64,000 nt of DNA. Source: Izhakiella australiensis (GTDB taxonomy: Bacteria; Pseudomonadota; Gammaproteobacteria; Enterobacterales; Enterobacteriaceae). The stretch spans positions 124,001 to 188,000 of the forward strand of contig NZ_MRUL01000005.1 in NCBI RefSeq assembly GCF_002006995.1, given 5' to 3'. The notes under the pieces were generated by a model. It saw only the letters and a list, made by a program, of their open reading frames with translations. It searched no databases and had not been told where the DNA came from. Of the stretch, positions 25,736 to 34,945 are shown one piece after another; the first letter of the stretch is position 1, and each line of letters begins with the position of its first letter. A program made the translations under genes and the position numbers.

Positions 25736-26884
25736 TTACCATTCAGCGACGCTGCCATCGGGGAAACGCCATACCGGATTACGCCAGTCCGGCGCATTTT
25801 TACTGCGTTCAATCACCAGCTCTTCATTAATTTCCACGCCGAGCCCGGGTTTGTTCGGCGGATTAAAATATCCGTCGTTCATGCTGAAATCGTCCTTATT
25901 AATGACGTAGTCCAGCAGCTCGGCCCCCTGATTATAATGAATGCCCATGCTTTGCTCCTGGAACACCGCATTACGGGAAACAAAATCAAGGTGCAAGCAG
26001 GCTGCCAGCGCAATCGGGCCGAGGGGACAATGGGGCGCCAGCGCCACGTCATAGGCTTCGGCCATACCGGCAATTTTAAAGCACTCGCTAATGCCGCCAG
26101 CGTGGGACAGATCCGGCTGAAGAATCGCCAGACCGCCAGCATCAAGTACCCGCTTGAAATCAAAGCGGGAATACATGCGCTCGCCCGCCGCAATCGGCAG
26201 GTGGGTTTGCGCAGCCAGACGCGGGTAGTATTCCGCCTGCTCCGCCAGTACCGGTTCTTCGATAAACAGCGGGCGATAGGGTTCCAGCTCTTTAATCAGT
26301 ACTTTCGCCATCGGCGCGCTGACGCGCCCGTGGAAATCAAGGCCAAACTCGATGTCCTTGCCAAACGCCTCACGGATTTCCGCCACGGTATTGACCGCCG
26401 CATCAACCTTACGCGCGTTATCAATAATTCCCATCTCTTCGCAGCCGTTTAGCTTGAAGGTATCGAAGCCAATCGCGCGCAGCTTGTTGATGCCGGCAAT
26501 CACTTCGGCGGGACGATCGCCGCCAACCCAGCTGTAGGCTTTAATGCGATCACGCACCAGTCCGCCCAGCAGCTGATACACAGGAACGCCTAATGCCTTG
26601 CCTTTAATATCCCATAGCGCCTGATCGATACCGGCAATCGCGCTCATCAGGATCGGCCCGCCGCGATAGAAACCGCCGCGATACATCAGCTGCCACAGAT
26701 CGTTAATCCGCGCCGGATCTTTACCAATCAGGTATTCCGAAAGCTCATCTACTGCCGCTTCAACGCTGCGAGCGCGTCCTTCAATAACCGGCTCGCCCCA
26801 GCCGACAATGCCTTCATCGGTTTCAATTTTCAAAAACATCCAGCGCGGCGGCAGGCGCCAGGTCGTCAGTCGGGTTATTTTCAT
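25736..26884 (-). CDS. dgoD: D-galactonate dehydratase
   Basis: This 382-residue enolase-superfamily enzyme converts D-galactonate to 2-keto-3-deoxy-D-galactonate. It is very close to E. coli DgoD, with [62 protein letters not shown] and [13 protein letters not shown]. Metal ligands of the barrel are in the LDFHG, IEEP and AGERM segments. It overlaps dgoA by 4 bp (ATGA), so translation is coupled. Confidence 0.97.
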   Translation of the reverse strand: MKITRLTTWRLPPRWMFLKIETDEGIVGWGEPVIEGRARSVEAAVDELSEYLIGKDPARINDLWQLMYRGGFYRGGPILMSAIAGIDQALWDIKGKALGVPVYQLLGGLVRDRIKAYSWVGGDRPAEVIAGINKLRAIGFDTFKLNGCEEMGIIDNARKVDAAVNTVAEIREAFGKDIEFGLDFHGRVSAPMAKVLIKELEPYRPLFIEEPVLAEQAEYYPRLAAQTHLPIAAGERMYSRFDFKRVLDAGGLAILQPDLSHAGGISECFKIAGMAEAYDVALAPHCPLGPIALAACLHLDFVSRNAVFQEQSMGIHYNQGAELLDYVINKDDFSMNDGYFNPPNKPGLGVEINEELVIERSKNAPDWRNPVWRFPDGSVAEW

Positions 26885-27498
26885 CGGGTAGCTTCCTGCC
26901 AGGCTTGCACGAACGCACGCGCTTTCTCAACGGTGACATCCAGCGACTGACCGGCGCGATAGAGATCGCCGCCAAGCCCGGCGCCGACGCAGCCAGCGTC
27001 CAGGAACGTTTTCAGGTTGTCAGGCGTCACGCCGCCAACGGCAAATACCGGCACCTCCGCCGGCAGTACGGCCTTAAGCGCTTTGATATATTCAGGGCCA
27101 AATGCTGAGGCAGGGAAGATTTTCAGCGCCTGTGCGCCAGCGTTGAGCGCGGTAAAGGCTTCAGATGCTGTGGCACAGCCGGCAGCCACCGTCATCCCCT
27201 TCTCCACCGCCCGGCGGATCACCTGGGCGTCAGTGTTCGGCGTTACCACCAGCTGGCTGTTAAAACCGGCCAGTTCGTCGACCTGTTCCGCTTTCAACAC
27301 CGTGCCGGCGCCAATCAGCGCCTGGCTGCCGAAGGTTTTTACCATCTGTGGAATACTTTTCCGCCATTCGGGAGAGTTCAGCGGAATTTCAATGGCGTCA
27401 AAGCCAGCGTCAATTAGCGCGCCGACGTGCTGTTCAGCTTCGTCCGGTGTAATACCGCGTAAGATGGCAATTAGCGGCAGTTTAGTTGGCCAGTTCAT
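26881..27498 (-). CDS. dgoA: 2-dehydro-3-deoxy-6-phosphogalactonate aldolase
   Basis: This 205-residue KDPG/KDPGal-type class I aldolase is read from the ATG at 27498. The frame also opens further upstream, but that part lies in dgoK. It splits 2-keto-3-deoxy-6-phosphogalactonate to pyruvate and glyceraldehyde 3-phosphate. Marks are [15 protein letters not shown] at the start, [16 protein letters not shown], and the Schiff-base Lys segment [15 protein letters not shown]. It overlaps dgoK by 17 bp and dgoD by 4 bp within the dgo operon. Confidence 0.96.
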   Translation of the reverse strand: MNWPTKLPLIAILRGITPDEAEQHVGALIDAGFDAIEIPLNSPEWRKSIPQMVKTFGSQALIGAGTVLKAEQVDELAGFNSQLVVTPNTDAQVIRRAVEKGMTVAAGCATASEAFTALNAGAQALKIFPASAFGPEYIKALKAVLPAEVPVFAVGGVTPDNLKTFLDAGCVGAGLGGDLYRAGQSLDVTVEKARAFVQAWQEATR

Positions 27499-28357
27499 TA
27501 GCAATACTCCTGATGCCTTGCTGAAAAGCGTCATCGCCATCCAGCACGTTTATTGATACCCCCTGAAGCGCAAACGCCTGCTGATAGCGCTCAGCCAGAC
27601 CTTTTCCGGCAATCAGCGTCAGGGAACCTTTAATTGCGATATCGTGCAGCTGGCTGGCTACCTCATGACCGATTAGCAGGCCGGAAAGGTAGTCACTTAC
27701 CGCGCTGCGCGGCAGCGCGCCCAGCACATGGCAGGCACGAACTTCAAATAGCCGGGCAATGATGGTGCGGTCATTGCTGCCCACCTCCACGCCGGCACGG
27801 AACGCTTCCGGATGCGCCTGCTGCTCCGGCAGGCCGGCGCCGATTAAGGAATGCTTCAGCAGTAGATGGTGCATTTCCCCGGTCATCACGGTACGAAAAT
27901 CATCAACCCGGTTTTGCTCGCTGATTACCCATTTAGCATGGGTGCCGGGCATAACGTACAGCGCCGCCGGCATTAGCTCGCTGGCGCCCAGCAGCTGGGT
28001 TTCTTCGCCGCGAATCACGTTATGATTATCATCCCGGCTTACACTCAGTCCCGGCACGATCCAGGCGCGATTGTCGACCTGCGTCAGCCGCGAGGCCAGC
28101 TGGTCAAGGGAAACCGGGCAAGGCAGATAGGGCACTGACAGCCAGCCGGCATTGCTGCCAACCATTCCCGCCATAACCACCGGCAGCTCGTCGACCGGCC
28201 AGCCGGCGGTCACCTGGTCGAAAACCTGCGCGGGCGTGCGCCCGTCCAGACGGGTCACGCCCGCTTCGGAGCGACGTTCATCGACGCGCTGGCCGTTCTG
28301 GTAATACCAGGCGCGCAGGTTGGTTGATCCCCAGTCAATAGCGATATAGCTGCTCAC
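27482..28357 (-). CDS. dgoK: 2-dehydro-3-deoxygalactonokinase
   Basis: This 291-residue kinase phosphorylates 2-keto-3-deoxygalactonate at C6. The N-terminal phosphate-binding segment YIAIDWGSTNLRAW is typical of the ASKHA-fold DgoK family, followed by VVMAGMVGSNAGW and MPGTHAKWV. It overlaps dgoR by 4 bp and dgoA by 17 bp, so the operon order is dgoR-dgoK-dgoA-dgoD. Confidence 0.95.
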   Translation of the reverse strand: MSSYIAIDWGSTNLRAWYYQNGQRVDERRSEAGVTRLDGRTPAQVFDQVTAGWPVDELPVVMAGMVGSNAGWLSVPYLPCPVSLDQLASRLTQVDNRAWIVPGLSVSRDDNHNVIRGEETQLLGASELMPAALYVMPGTHAKWVISEQNRVDDFRTVMTGEMHHLLLKHSLIGAGLPEQQAHPEAFRAGVEVGSNDRTIIARLFEVRACHVLGALPRSAVSDYLSGLLIGHEVASQLHDIAIKGSLTLIAGKGLAERYQQAFALQGVSINVLDGDDAFQQGIRSIANELAN

Positions 28358-29052
28358 GTGATGTCCTTTAAGCGTTTAGTGGTGCTGGCAATGATGGTTA
28401 ACGCCGCCTGCTCGGCAGCGTCGGGATTTTGATGGCGGATCGCCTCATACAGCGCCTGATGCTCCTGAAGGGTGCGCGGCATGTTGCCGCGATCGGGCAT
28501 GTAAGTACGCTCGAACACGGCTTTTTGCAGCTGGCTTACCGCGACGCTCAGCTGTTGCAACACCGGGTTATGCACCGAGGCGAGCACCGCTTCGTGATAG
28601 CGAATATCCGCGCGATTAAACGCCGCGCGATCGTCGTAATGTGCGATCATGTCATTTAGTGCCGTTTCTATCTCCGCCAGATCGCGGGAGGTTGCCCGCT
28701 CGGCGGCCCAGCGGGCAATTTTGGGTTCAATCAGGTTACGGACTTCGCTCATCGCGGCAATCAGCTGCGGGTTCTGATCGTACTTTAATGACCACTGCAA
28801 CACGTCGCTGTCGAGAAAGTTCCACTGACTACGCTGGGTAACAAAAGCGCCGCGATAGCGCTTCATCTCGATAAGTTTTTTGGCCGTTAGCGTACGAAAC
28901 ACTTCGCGAATAATGTTACGCGACGTGGTGAACCTCTCGCACAGCTCCGCTTCAGCAGGCAGCGCGGCGCCGGGCAGATACTTGCCTGCGACGATCTCTT
29001 CGCCCAGCGCCAGAATGATACGATCGGTTTTGCTGACGGTTTGCTGATTCAT
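28354..29052 (-). CDS. dgoR: GntR-family repressor of the dgo operon
   Basis: This 232-residue FadR-subfamily regulator has an N-terminal winged helix (PAEAELCERFTTSRNIIREVFRTL) and a helical FCD sensor domain with metal-site positions in YHEAVLASVHNPVL. It is close to E. coli DgoR, which represses dgo genes until D-galactonate binds. AGGGA precedes the ATG. As first gene of the operon it represses itself with the operon. A candidate operator pair lies about 80-115 bp upstream. Confidence 0.96.
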   Translation of the reverse strand: MNQQTVSKTDRIILALGEEIVAGKYLPGAALPAEAELCERFTTSRNIIREVFRTLTAKKLIEMKRYRGAFVTQRSQWNFLDSDVLQWSLKYDQNPQLIAAMSEVRNLIEPKIARWAAERATSRDLAEIETALNDMIAHYDDRAAFNRADIRYHEAVLASVHNPVLQQLSVAVSQLQKAVFERTYMPDRGNMPRTLQEHQALYEAIRHQNPDAAEQAALTIIASTTKRLKDIT

Positions 29053-29133
29053 AGTTTTCCCTGCGCTGAGTGTATCCTTATCGCCCGGACGCTATCACCT
29101 TGCGTTCCCTGTATAGTGGGCAACGAGGGTGTC

Positions 29134-29169
29134 ATTGTAGTACTTATGAACAATATTGTACTACAATAT
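29134..29169. promoter_or_regulatory. DgoR operator region
   Basis: ATTGTAGTAC (29134-29143) and GTACTACAAT (29158-29167) are perfect inverted arms. The second arm is also part of the 17-bp palindrome ATATTGTA-C-TACAATAT (29153-29169). The half-site TTGTAGTAC matches the TTGTAGTACAACAA-type operator reported for E. coli DgoR. Confidence 0.8.
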
Positions 29170-29349
29170 GGATCACAAAAAAGACACGGGCTGTTAACCT
29201 GCCGCGCCGGAGAAAGCCGACAAGCACCGGCCGCCAGCGCAAAAACCGTCTACAGGGAGGTTGGTTGATAACGCTGCGCGAATATGTCTCAGTCAAAGAG
29301 GGAGATACGACCAGCGGCAGGCGAATTAACCGACGTCATCGCATAATAA

Positions 29350-29368
29350 TGCCGCGTGGGACGCGGCA
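29350..29368 (-). terminator. terminator of the SDR gene
   Basis: TGCCGCGT-GGG-ACGCGGCA is an 8-bp stem with a 3-base loop. On the minus strand it is followed by TTATTATG, 55 bp past the SDR stop. Confidence 0.55.
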
Positions 29369-29422
29369 GGCATACAGGCTGATACGGCCGCCGACTGACA
29401 GCCGCTGAGAGCAGAGTAAATA

Positions 29423-30307
29423 TCAGTACTGCATGTGCAGTAAGTCGTCGATCAGCGAAGGCCCGACCGGATGCCAGCCAAGCTGCTGCTGCGTCCAGCG
29501 CCCGGAGGCCCGCAGATCCAGCGCGGTAAACATGGCGAGCCAGCCAAAATGCTGCTGCGCTTCTTCGGGCGAAATGGAAACAGCCTGTACGCCCAACCCT
29601 TTTGCTACCGCTTCCGCGATCGCCCGGGAAGAGATGCCTTCTTCCGCCACGGCGTGATAACGCGCCGCTTTTTCCCCTTTATCCAGCGCCAGCACGTACA
29701 GCTTCGCTACGTCCAGCACGTGCGCCGCCGGCCAGGCATTGCGGCCTTCAGCAACGTAAGCGGCAACGCCTTTCTCGCGGGCATTGTCGATGTAAGGTGA
29801 AATCAGCCCCTGACGTTCGGTGTCATGTACCTGCGGCAGGCGCATTACGCGCACATCAATGCCAGCCTGTAACAGCTCGTTGCCGACCACCTCAGAGGCA
29901 ACGCGTGGATTGGGGTTCACCGGATTAAAAACCGACTCAACGGCGGGTTGACCCGAGCCGTTATCCCCCATGCCGGTGCCGGAAGTAATAATCAGCGGCC
30001 GGTCGCTGCCCTTCAGCGCCTCACCGAGCGCGCTAATCACCCGTACATCTTTCTGGCAGTTATCCACGAAGTTAGCAAAATTATGATCGAAGGCGGTGTG
30101 GATAACCGCATCCGCCCGGGCAGCGCCGGCGGCGATGCTGGCGGGATCTTCCAGCGTACCGCGATGGACCTCCACGCCCGCCGCCCTCAGGGCCTCAGCG
30201 CCCGCGTCCGATCTTGTCAGGCCAAGCACCTGATGACCGGCGGCCTGCAGTTCAGGAACAATACGCGATCCGATAAAACCGGTTGCGCCTGTTAAAAATA
30301 CCCGCAT
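29423..30307 (-). CDS. NAD(P)-dependent epimerase/reductase (atypical SDR)
   Basis: This 294-residue extended/atypical SDR starts MRVFLTGATGFIGSRIV, with the TGxxGxxG cofactor motif at 7-14. A Thr/Ser-rich IITSGTGMGDN segment takes the place of the usual active-site Ser region, and the classical YxxxK is not obvious. That is common in the atypical a5 group of NAD-dependent epimerase/dehydratase-like proteins. The substrate is unknown. It lies downstream of and in the same direction as an AraC regulator, 168 bp away, and ends in its own stem-loop. It is not part of the E. coli gene order here. Confidence 0.8.
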   Translation of the reverse strand: MRVFLTGATGFIGSRIVPELQAAGHQVLGLTRSDAGAEALRAAGVEVHRGTLEDPASIAAGAARADAVIHTAFDHNFANFVDNCQKDVRVISALGEALKGSDRPLIITSGTGMGDNGSGQPAVESVFNPVNPNPRVASEVVGNELLQAGIDVRVMRLPQVHDTERQGLISPYIDNAREKGVAAYVAEGRNAWPAAHVLDVAKLYVLALDKGEKAARYHAVAEEGISSRAIAEAVAKGLGVQAVSISPEEAQQHFGWLAMFTALDLRASGRWTQQQLGWHPVGPSLIDDLLHMQY

Positions 30308-30475
30308 AAACGACCTCCATTACCATGATACAGGCAGTGTTGTGCATAAATGCGTAGCAGAGAAGTAGTGACGTTATCCCGGTATAAATATTAACAGGAT
30401 AACCACCGTGATACCTGGCTTAGGCCTGCATGGCACGTAAAAGCGGGCAAGGAGCGCCATCCCGGCGACGCTGCA

Positions 30476-31363
30476 TCAGTTGGCTCCTCCCTGATCGGTG
30501 GCGGGCGGTACGCTGAACATGCTTTTATATTCCCGGCTGAATTGCGACGGGCTAACGTAGCCCACCGTGTACGCGACCTGCGAAACGGTGATGCCGCCCG
30601 CTCTCAGCAACCTGCGTGCATTCAGTAGTCGTATCTGACGCTGAAAAACCAGCGGGCTGTGTCCGGTGACGGCTTTAAAATGGCGATGGAAAGAAGAGAC
30701 GCTCATACTGATCGATGCCGCCAGCTCGGCGACAACAAGCGGTTGTTCCGCGTTTGCACAAAGCCAGTCAGCCGCTTTCTTGATACGGCGTAAGCGATTG
30801 TCGCGCTGACCTAATTGACGAAGCGTATCCCCCATCGAACTCTGGAGCAGACGATAGTAGAGCTCTCGTTCATAATAACGGCCTAACATAGCCCGGTCGT
30901 CGGGCGTGCTCATCAGGCTGACCAGCCGGATAAAAGACTCTTCGACTGAGCCACTCAGCTTGCCGCCGGCCGCAGAACAGACCCAGCGATCTTCATATTT
31001 AGGCATATCGAGCATAACCTCCACCAGCAGATCGACATCCAAATCCAGTCCAATGGCGATATAAGGCGCGGCGGGTGTAGCCTGTTCAAAATGCACAACG
31101 AAGGGCAGGCCGAAAGACGTTGCCACACACTCCCCTGCGGATAGCGTGAAGCGGTTACTGCCGAGGGTAAGCACCTTAACCCCTTGTAAAACAACATAAA
31201 ACATCGGGTTAAACAGCGCAGGAGAAGGGGTTGGCGTATCCGTACTGGACCATACTCTAAGGCGCGGCACGGGGGTTTCCCGGCAATAGGTGCCCGGTTG
31301 GCAAGTGACCAAATCCTTAACGTCATTAAGAAGGCGGTCGATGGCGAGAGAAGGCGTGGTCAT
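30476..31363 (-). CDS. AraC-family transcriptional regulator (YqhC-like)
   Basis: This 295-residue regulator is read from the ATG at 31363. A TTG 36 bases upstream is possible, and neither start has a clear ribosome site. The N-terminal AraC_N cupin-like domain has FNPMFYVVLQGVKVL and LSAGECVATSFGLP. The C-terminal tandem HTH has SMSVSSFHRHFKAVTGHSPL and VAYTVGYVSPSQFSREYKSMF. Such regulators often control the divergent or adjacent oxidoreductase, as YqhC does with yqhD. Here an SDR gene is divergent, 113 bp away, and another SDR gene lies downstream. The inducer is unknown. Confidence 0.87.
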   Translation of the reverse strand: MTTPSLAIDRLLNDVKDLVTCQPGTYCRETPVPRLRVWSSTDTPTPSPALFNPMFYVVLQGVKVLTLGSNRFTLSAGECVATSFGLPFVVHFEQATPAAPYIAIGLDLDVDLLVEVMLDMPKYEDRWVCSAAGGKLSGSVEESFIRLVSLMSTPDDRAMLGRYYERELYYRLLQSSMGDTLRQLGQRDNRLRRIKKAADWLCANAEQPLVVAELAASISMSVSSFHRHFKAVTGHSPLVFQRQIRLLNARRLLRAGGITVSQVAYTVGYVSPSQFSREYKSMFSVPPATDQGGAN

Positions 31364-31476
31364 GGCAGGAAGAATACGCAAATTGGCAGGATCAGGCAAA
31401 TCTCTGACACCATCAGGAATGCCGGGGGCAAAAGCTGAAGCTTATACTGACTCTCCGTCAATAAGGAGACAAGAGC

Positions 31477-32220
31477 ATGACAACCACCAAGACTGCATTG
31501 ATCACCGGCGCCAATAAGGGCCTTGGCCGGGAAATTTCACGTCAGTTGGGCAAACTGGGTCACACTGTTTGGCTGGGTTGCCGCGATGAAGGCCGTGGCC
31601 GGCAGGCTGAAGAGGAATTACGCGCTGAAGGGATCGATGCCCATTTTGTGCAGCTCGATATTACCGATCAACAAAGCGTTAGCGCCGCCATGAAGCATGT
31701 CGAAGCGCGCACCGCACAGCTGGACGTGTTGGTTAACAATGTTGGCATCGGATCGGGGCTGGCGATGCAGCCCAGTAATGAAGATATCACCGAGATACAG
31801 GCTATGTTCGACACCAACGTCTTCGGCACCATCCGCGTAACGCAAGCATTTCTGCCATTGATCCGTAAGGCGCCCGCTGCGCGCGTGGTCATGATGAGCA
31901 GCGGGCTGGGGTCTTTAGCGCTGACCGGCGATATGAAGTCTCCGACGTGGGGGCTTGCCGCAATGGGGTATTCGGCGTCAAAAGCTGCGTTAAATATGTT
32001 CACGGTTAAGCTGGCAAAGGAGCTATTGGCTGAAGGGATAAAAGTCAATGCGGCCTGCCCGGGCTCGGTTGCAACCGATATGGGTGGTCCAACAGCGCCG
32101 CGCACCGTCGGGCAGGGTGCCGCAATCGCGGTTCGCCTTGCCACGCTCGACTGGATGGGGCCGACCGGTGGCTTTTATCATGACGGTGACGGGCCGGGCA
32201 TCGCGCCTTATGGCTGGTAA
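31477..32220 (+). CDS. short-chain dehydrogenase/reductase
   Basis: This 247-residue classical SDR has the cofactor motif TGANKGLG (about 10-17), NNVG in the expected place, a catalytic MMSSGLG serine and YSASK (Tyr/Lys pair). NAACPGSVATDMGG closes the active site. An Asp or Arg discriminating NAD from NADP could be Arg in LGCRDEGR, which would favour NADPH. AAGGAG precedes the ATG. It is divergent from the AraC regulator, its likely controller. The substrate is probably a small aldehyde or ketone (inference). Confidence 0.88.
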   Translation: MTTTKTALITGANKGLGREISRQLGKLGHTVWLGCRDEGRGRQAEEELRAEGIDAHFVQLDITDQQSVSAAMKHVEARTAQLDVLVNNVGIGSGLAMQPSNEDITEIQAMFDTNVFGTIRVTQAFLPLIRKAPAARVVMMSSGLGSLALTGDMKSPTWGLAAMGYSASKAALNMFTVKLAKELLAEGIKVNAACPGSVATDMGGPTAPRTVGQGAAIAVRLATLDWMGPTGGFYHDGDGPGIAPYGW

Positions 32221-32341
32221 TCATCGCCAAAAATAGATTCAAACCGCTGCCTGCAAACAATGCTGTGCAGGCACCCCAGTGAGCGATATTCCTGAGTCAT
32301 AACAGAAAAGCAGCGAAAGCACGGACTCACAGAGATATCGC

Positions 32342-32370
32342 CAGCTAGCGGACAGAAAACCCGCTAGCTG
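32342..32370. terminator. stem-loop at the end of the MXKDX operon
   Basis: CAGCTAGCGG (32342-32351) pairs with CCGCTAGCTG (32361-32370) across a 9-base loop. It lies 8 bp past the MXKDX stop, between convergent genes. There is no U-run, so efficiency is uncertain. Confidence 0.5.
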
Positions 32371-32377
32371 CGCCTCA

Positions 32378-32632
32378 TTAGTTGCTCATACCCTCTTTGG
32401 TCATATTGCCTTTTTTCATGCCGTCTTTAGACATCTTGTCCTTTTTCATGCCGTCATGCTTTTTCATTGGTTTCTTCATCCCGTCTTTGCTCATGCCATC
32501 ATGGGACATCGCGCTCTCTTTTTTCATACCATCATGGCTCATCGTATCTTTCGCCATAGAGTCCGCAGCATAGACGCCAGAAAAAACCAACATCAACGAT
32601 CCTGCCAGTACAGTTGTAATAACTTTTTTCAT
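32378..32632 (-). CDS. Met-rich pentapeptide MXKDX repeat protein
   Basis: This 84-residue protein is read from the second ATG (32632), which is eight bases after AAGG. The ATG at 32638 is too close to that site. The signal peptide MKKVITTVLAGSLML... ends VYA. The mature 62 residues are built of M-x-K-D-G/H-D-G-M repeats with 12 Met and many Lys and Asp, and have no Cys. It matches the MXKDX repeat family, which has no established function. It is the last gene of an operon with a periplasmic molybdoenzyme and a b-type cytochrome. A role as a sacrificial methionine pool or metal binder is inference. Confidence 0.85.
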   Translation of the reverse strand: MKKVITTVLAGSLMLVFSGVYAADSMAKDTMSHDGMKKESAMSHDGMSKDGMKKPMKKHDGMKKDKMSKDGMKKGNMTKEGMSN

Positions 32633-32676
32633 CTTCATTTCCTTTTTTCAGGGGTGAGGGTAATAACAAAAATGCG

Positions 32677-33471
32677 TTAACTGCCGCCAAACCAGTTGTA
32701 GCCCTGGTCTTCCCAGTAGCCGCCGGTGAAGCGATCGGTGATTTCAATGGCAATAATGTGTTTTGGGTTTTTGTATCCCAGCTTGGTTGGAATGCGTAAT
32801 TTCATGGGATAACCATATTCCGCTGGCAGAACCCGACCGTCCCAGCTGAGCGCCAGCAGGGTTTGCGGATGAAGTGCAGACGCCATGTCAATGCTGGTGT
32901 AATAATCATCCGCGCAGCGAAAACTGACGTATTTAGCCCGAATATCAGCGCCAATCAGCCGCAGAAAGTCACTGAAGCGTACGCCCCCCCAGCGGCCAAT
33001 CGCGCTCCAGCCTTCAACGCAGATATGGCGTGTAATTTGTTCGTGCTGTGCCAGCCGGTTCAGTTCGGCTAGCGTCCAGTCGCGGCTGTCACGCACCAGG
33101 CCGCGAATATGCAAACGAAAATCATCGCCGCTAACCCGGGGGATGCTCTCTTCGCCATAGAAGGCGTTAAAAGGAAAGGGGCGTGTAATGTCACTTTCCT
33201 TGTACTCCGGTACCCTGCGATTACCGCTGAATAACCAGCCCTGAACCCGATCGTTGACCCGTGATATGGCGCTGAGTACCTGCTCCGCCTCAGGGTTATC
33301 ACTCAAATCACAGCCGGTTAGCATCATCACACCGCCCAGAGTCAGCCCCTGGCGTAAAAAATGACGGCGGGACGAACCGCTCAGCTTCTGCGTTAATAAG
33401 CGTTGTGCGTCAGCGACTAAATCCCGTGCTTCGCGGGTAGAGAGCGCCTGTTTTTTTCCATCCCTCTCCAT
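32677..33471 (-). CDS. Tat-exported molybdopterin oxidoreductase (sulfite oxidase/MsrP-like fold)
   Basis: This 264-residue protein has a twin-arginine signal, SSRRHFLRQGLTLGG, followed by LTGC, which could make it a Tat-exported lipoprotein. The Mo-cofactor domain has the conserved Cys ligand in HICVEGWSAIG, RWGGVRFSDFL, and YGYPMKLRIPTKLGYKNPKHI. This is the COG2041 family that includes the periplasmic methionine sulfoxide reductase MsrP. It is shorter than MsrP, and orthology is not claimed. The b-type cytochrome gene three bases upstream would supply electrons. Candidate substrates are oxidised methionines of the Met-rich protein encoded next (inference). Confidence 0.85.
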   Translation of the reverse strand: MERDGKKQALSTREARDLVADAQRLLTQKLSGSSRRHFLRQGLTLGGVMMLTGCDLSDNPEAEQVLSAISRVNDRVQGWLFSGNRRVPEYKESDITRPFPFNAFYGEESIPRVSGDDFRLHIRGLVRDSRDWTLAELNRLAQHEQITRHICVEGWSAIGRWGGVRFSDFLRLIGADIRAKYVSFRCADDYYTSIDMASALHPQTLLALSWDGRVLPAEYGYPMKLRIPTKLGYKNPKHIIAIEITDRFTGGYWEDQGYNWFGGS

Positions 33472-33474
33472 CTG

Positions 33475-34083
33475 TCAGCGCCCCCGCAGCATGATTAACA
33501 AAGTCCTCGGCACCAGCGCCACCATGAGCAGATGCACCAGCACAAAGACCACCATCAGCGTCATGGCAGTGAAATGGAGGTAGCGAGCGGTTTCATAGCC
33601 CCCCAGTAGCGTACGCAGCAGCGGAAACTGTACTGACTTCCACAGCACTAATCCCGATAGCACCAGCAGCAGGCCATCCAGCATAATCAGCAGATAAGCC
33701 GTCTTCTGCACCATGTTGTAATGACGCAGATCGTTATGTTTCAGCCGTCCCCGCAGGGCAGCGGCTAAATCCCGGTACAGCTGGCGCAGGCTAAGCGGCC
33801 AGAAGCGGCGGCGTAAACGTCCGCTTAGAATATTGATGGCCAGGTAAACGACGCCGTTGACGCCAAACAGCCACATTGCCGCAAAATGCCACTGCAATGC
33901 GCCGCCCAGCCAACCGCCCAGGGTAACAGACTTAGCAAAGCTGAAGTTGAATAACGGTGACGCGTTGTAAATTTGCCAGCCGCTCATAACCATCATCAGG
34001 ACGGCAAAAGCGTTGAGCCAGTGACAAAGGCGCAGCCAGAGCGGATGAACGTTTTGCTGAACCTGCGCGGTTAATTTGCTCAT
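33475..34083 (-). CDS. b-type cytochrome, membrane partner of the molybdoenzyme
   Basis: This 202-residue membrane protein has four helices and His residues placed to bind two b hemes: HPLWLRLCHWLNAF in helix 1, LQWHFAAMWLFG in helix 2, and YLHFTAMTLMVVFVLVHLL in helix 4. It fits the Ni/Fe-hydrogenase/b561-type cytochrome family (PF01292), not the MsrQ family. It would pass electrons from the quinone pool to the periplasmic oxidoreductase. It is the first gene of the cytochrome-molybdoenzyme-MXKDX operon and is divergent from the two-component system. Confidence 0.85.
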   Translation of the reverse strand: MSKLTAQVQQNVHPLWLRLCHWLNAFAVLMMVMSGWQIYNASPLFNFSFAKSVTLGGWLGGALQWHFAAMWLFGVNGVVYLAINILSGRLRRRFWPLSLRQLYRDLAAALRGRLKHNDLRHYNMVQKTAYLLIMLDGLLLVLSGLVLWKSVQFPLLRTLLGGYETARYLHFTAMTLMVVFVLVHLLMVALVPRTLLIMLRGR

Positions 34084-34222
34084 CCTGTTTCTCTGCGGCC
34101 ATTAACGATAAGCCAGTGTGAGCTGACTCCGATCACCGAATCCTCACGCAGAGTTAAACAAAACGTGATAACTCGCCGACCAGAATTTGTGTAATCTGAC
34201 CCGGTGCTATAGAGGGGGAAAT

Positions 34223-34945
34223 ATGGCGGGGAAAAAAATTCTTATCGTCGAAGATGACGGTAATATCGCCGAGCTGTTGCAGATTCATCTGCGCGATGAG
34301 GGTTTTGATATCACGCACGCTGCGGACGGTACTCAGGGGGGCGCGCTGCTGGAAAACCAACGCTGGGATGCGGTGATACTCGATATTATGCTGCCGGGCG
34401 TCGATGGGCTTGAACTCTGTCGCCAGGCGCGCATGGCGGCGCACTACACGCCAATTATTATGATCAGCGCCCGGGCCAGCGAAGTACATCGCGTGTTAGG
34501 GCTGGAGCTGGGCGCGGATGATTATCTGACTAAGCCATTCTCAATGCTGGAATTAGTTGCCCGGGTTAAAGCGCTGTTTCGCCGCCAGCAAGCAATGAGT
34601 ATGAATCTCAAGCTGGCGGCCGGTATTCTCACCCAGGGAGATTTAACCATCGATCCTATCGCCCGTGAGGTCTATTTACGGCAAAAACTGGTTGAGCTGA
34701 CGCCGCGCGAATTCGAATTGCTTTATCACTTCGCCCGCCATCCGGGTAAAGTGTTTTCTCGCCTCAGTCTGCTTAACCTGGTGTGGGGCTATCAACACGA
34801 AGGTTATGAGCATACGGTCAATACGCACATCAACAGGCTGCGTATGAAGATTGAAGCTAATCCCGCCGAGCCATCGCGTATTCTGACCGTCTGGGGAAAA
34901 GGCTATAAATTTTCCTCCCCGGAAAATACGGCAGCGGACGAATGA
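34223..34945 (+). CDS. OmpR-family response regulator
   Basis: This 240-residue protein is read from the ATG at 34223 behind AGAGGGGG. The receiver domain has LIVEDDGNIAELL, phospho-acceptor Asp in AVILDIMLPGVDG and Lys in YLTKPFS. The C-terminal winged helix has VELTPREFELLYHFA and VWGKGYKF. It overlaps the histidine kinase by 4 bp and is divergent from the molybdoenzyme operon across 139 bp. It is therefore the likely regulator of that operon, comparable to hprR next to msrPQ in E. coli (inference). Confidence 0.92.
   Translation: MAGKKILIVEDDGNIAELLQIHLRDEGFDITHAADGTQGGALLENQRWDAVILDIMLPGVDGLELCRQARMAAHYTPIIMISARASEVHRVLGLELGADDYLTKPFSMLELVARVKALFRRQQAMSMNLKLAAGILTQGDLTIDPIAREVYLRQKLVELTPREFELLYHFARHPGKVFSRLSLLNLVWGYQHEGYEHTVNTHINRLRMKIEANPAEPSRILTVWGKGYKFSSPENTAADE

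Larger units (their letters stand above)
29053..29422. other. intergenic region upstream of dgoR
   Basis: These 370 bases contain the dgo promoter and operator region (about 29134-29169) and a stem-loop that can end the transcript of the SDR gene on the right (29350-29368). Short open frames on the plus strand have no ribosome site and no recognisable product. Confidence 0.6.

Noticed and set aside
25703-26452. 249-codon plus-strand frame opposite dgoD
   Set aside because: It is antisense to a highly conserved enzyme gene, with shadow-type composition.
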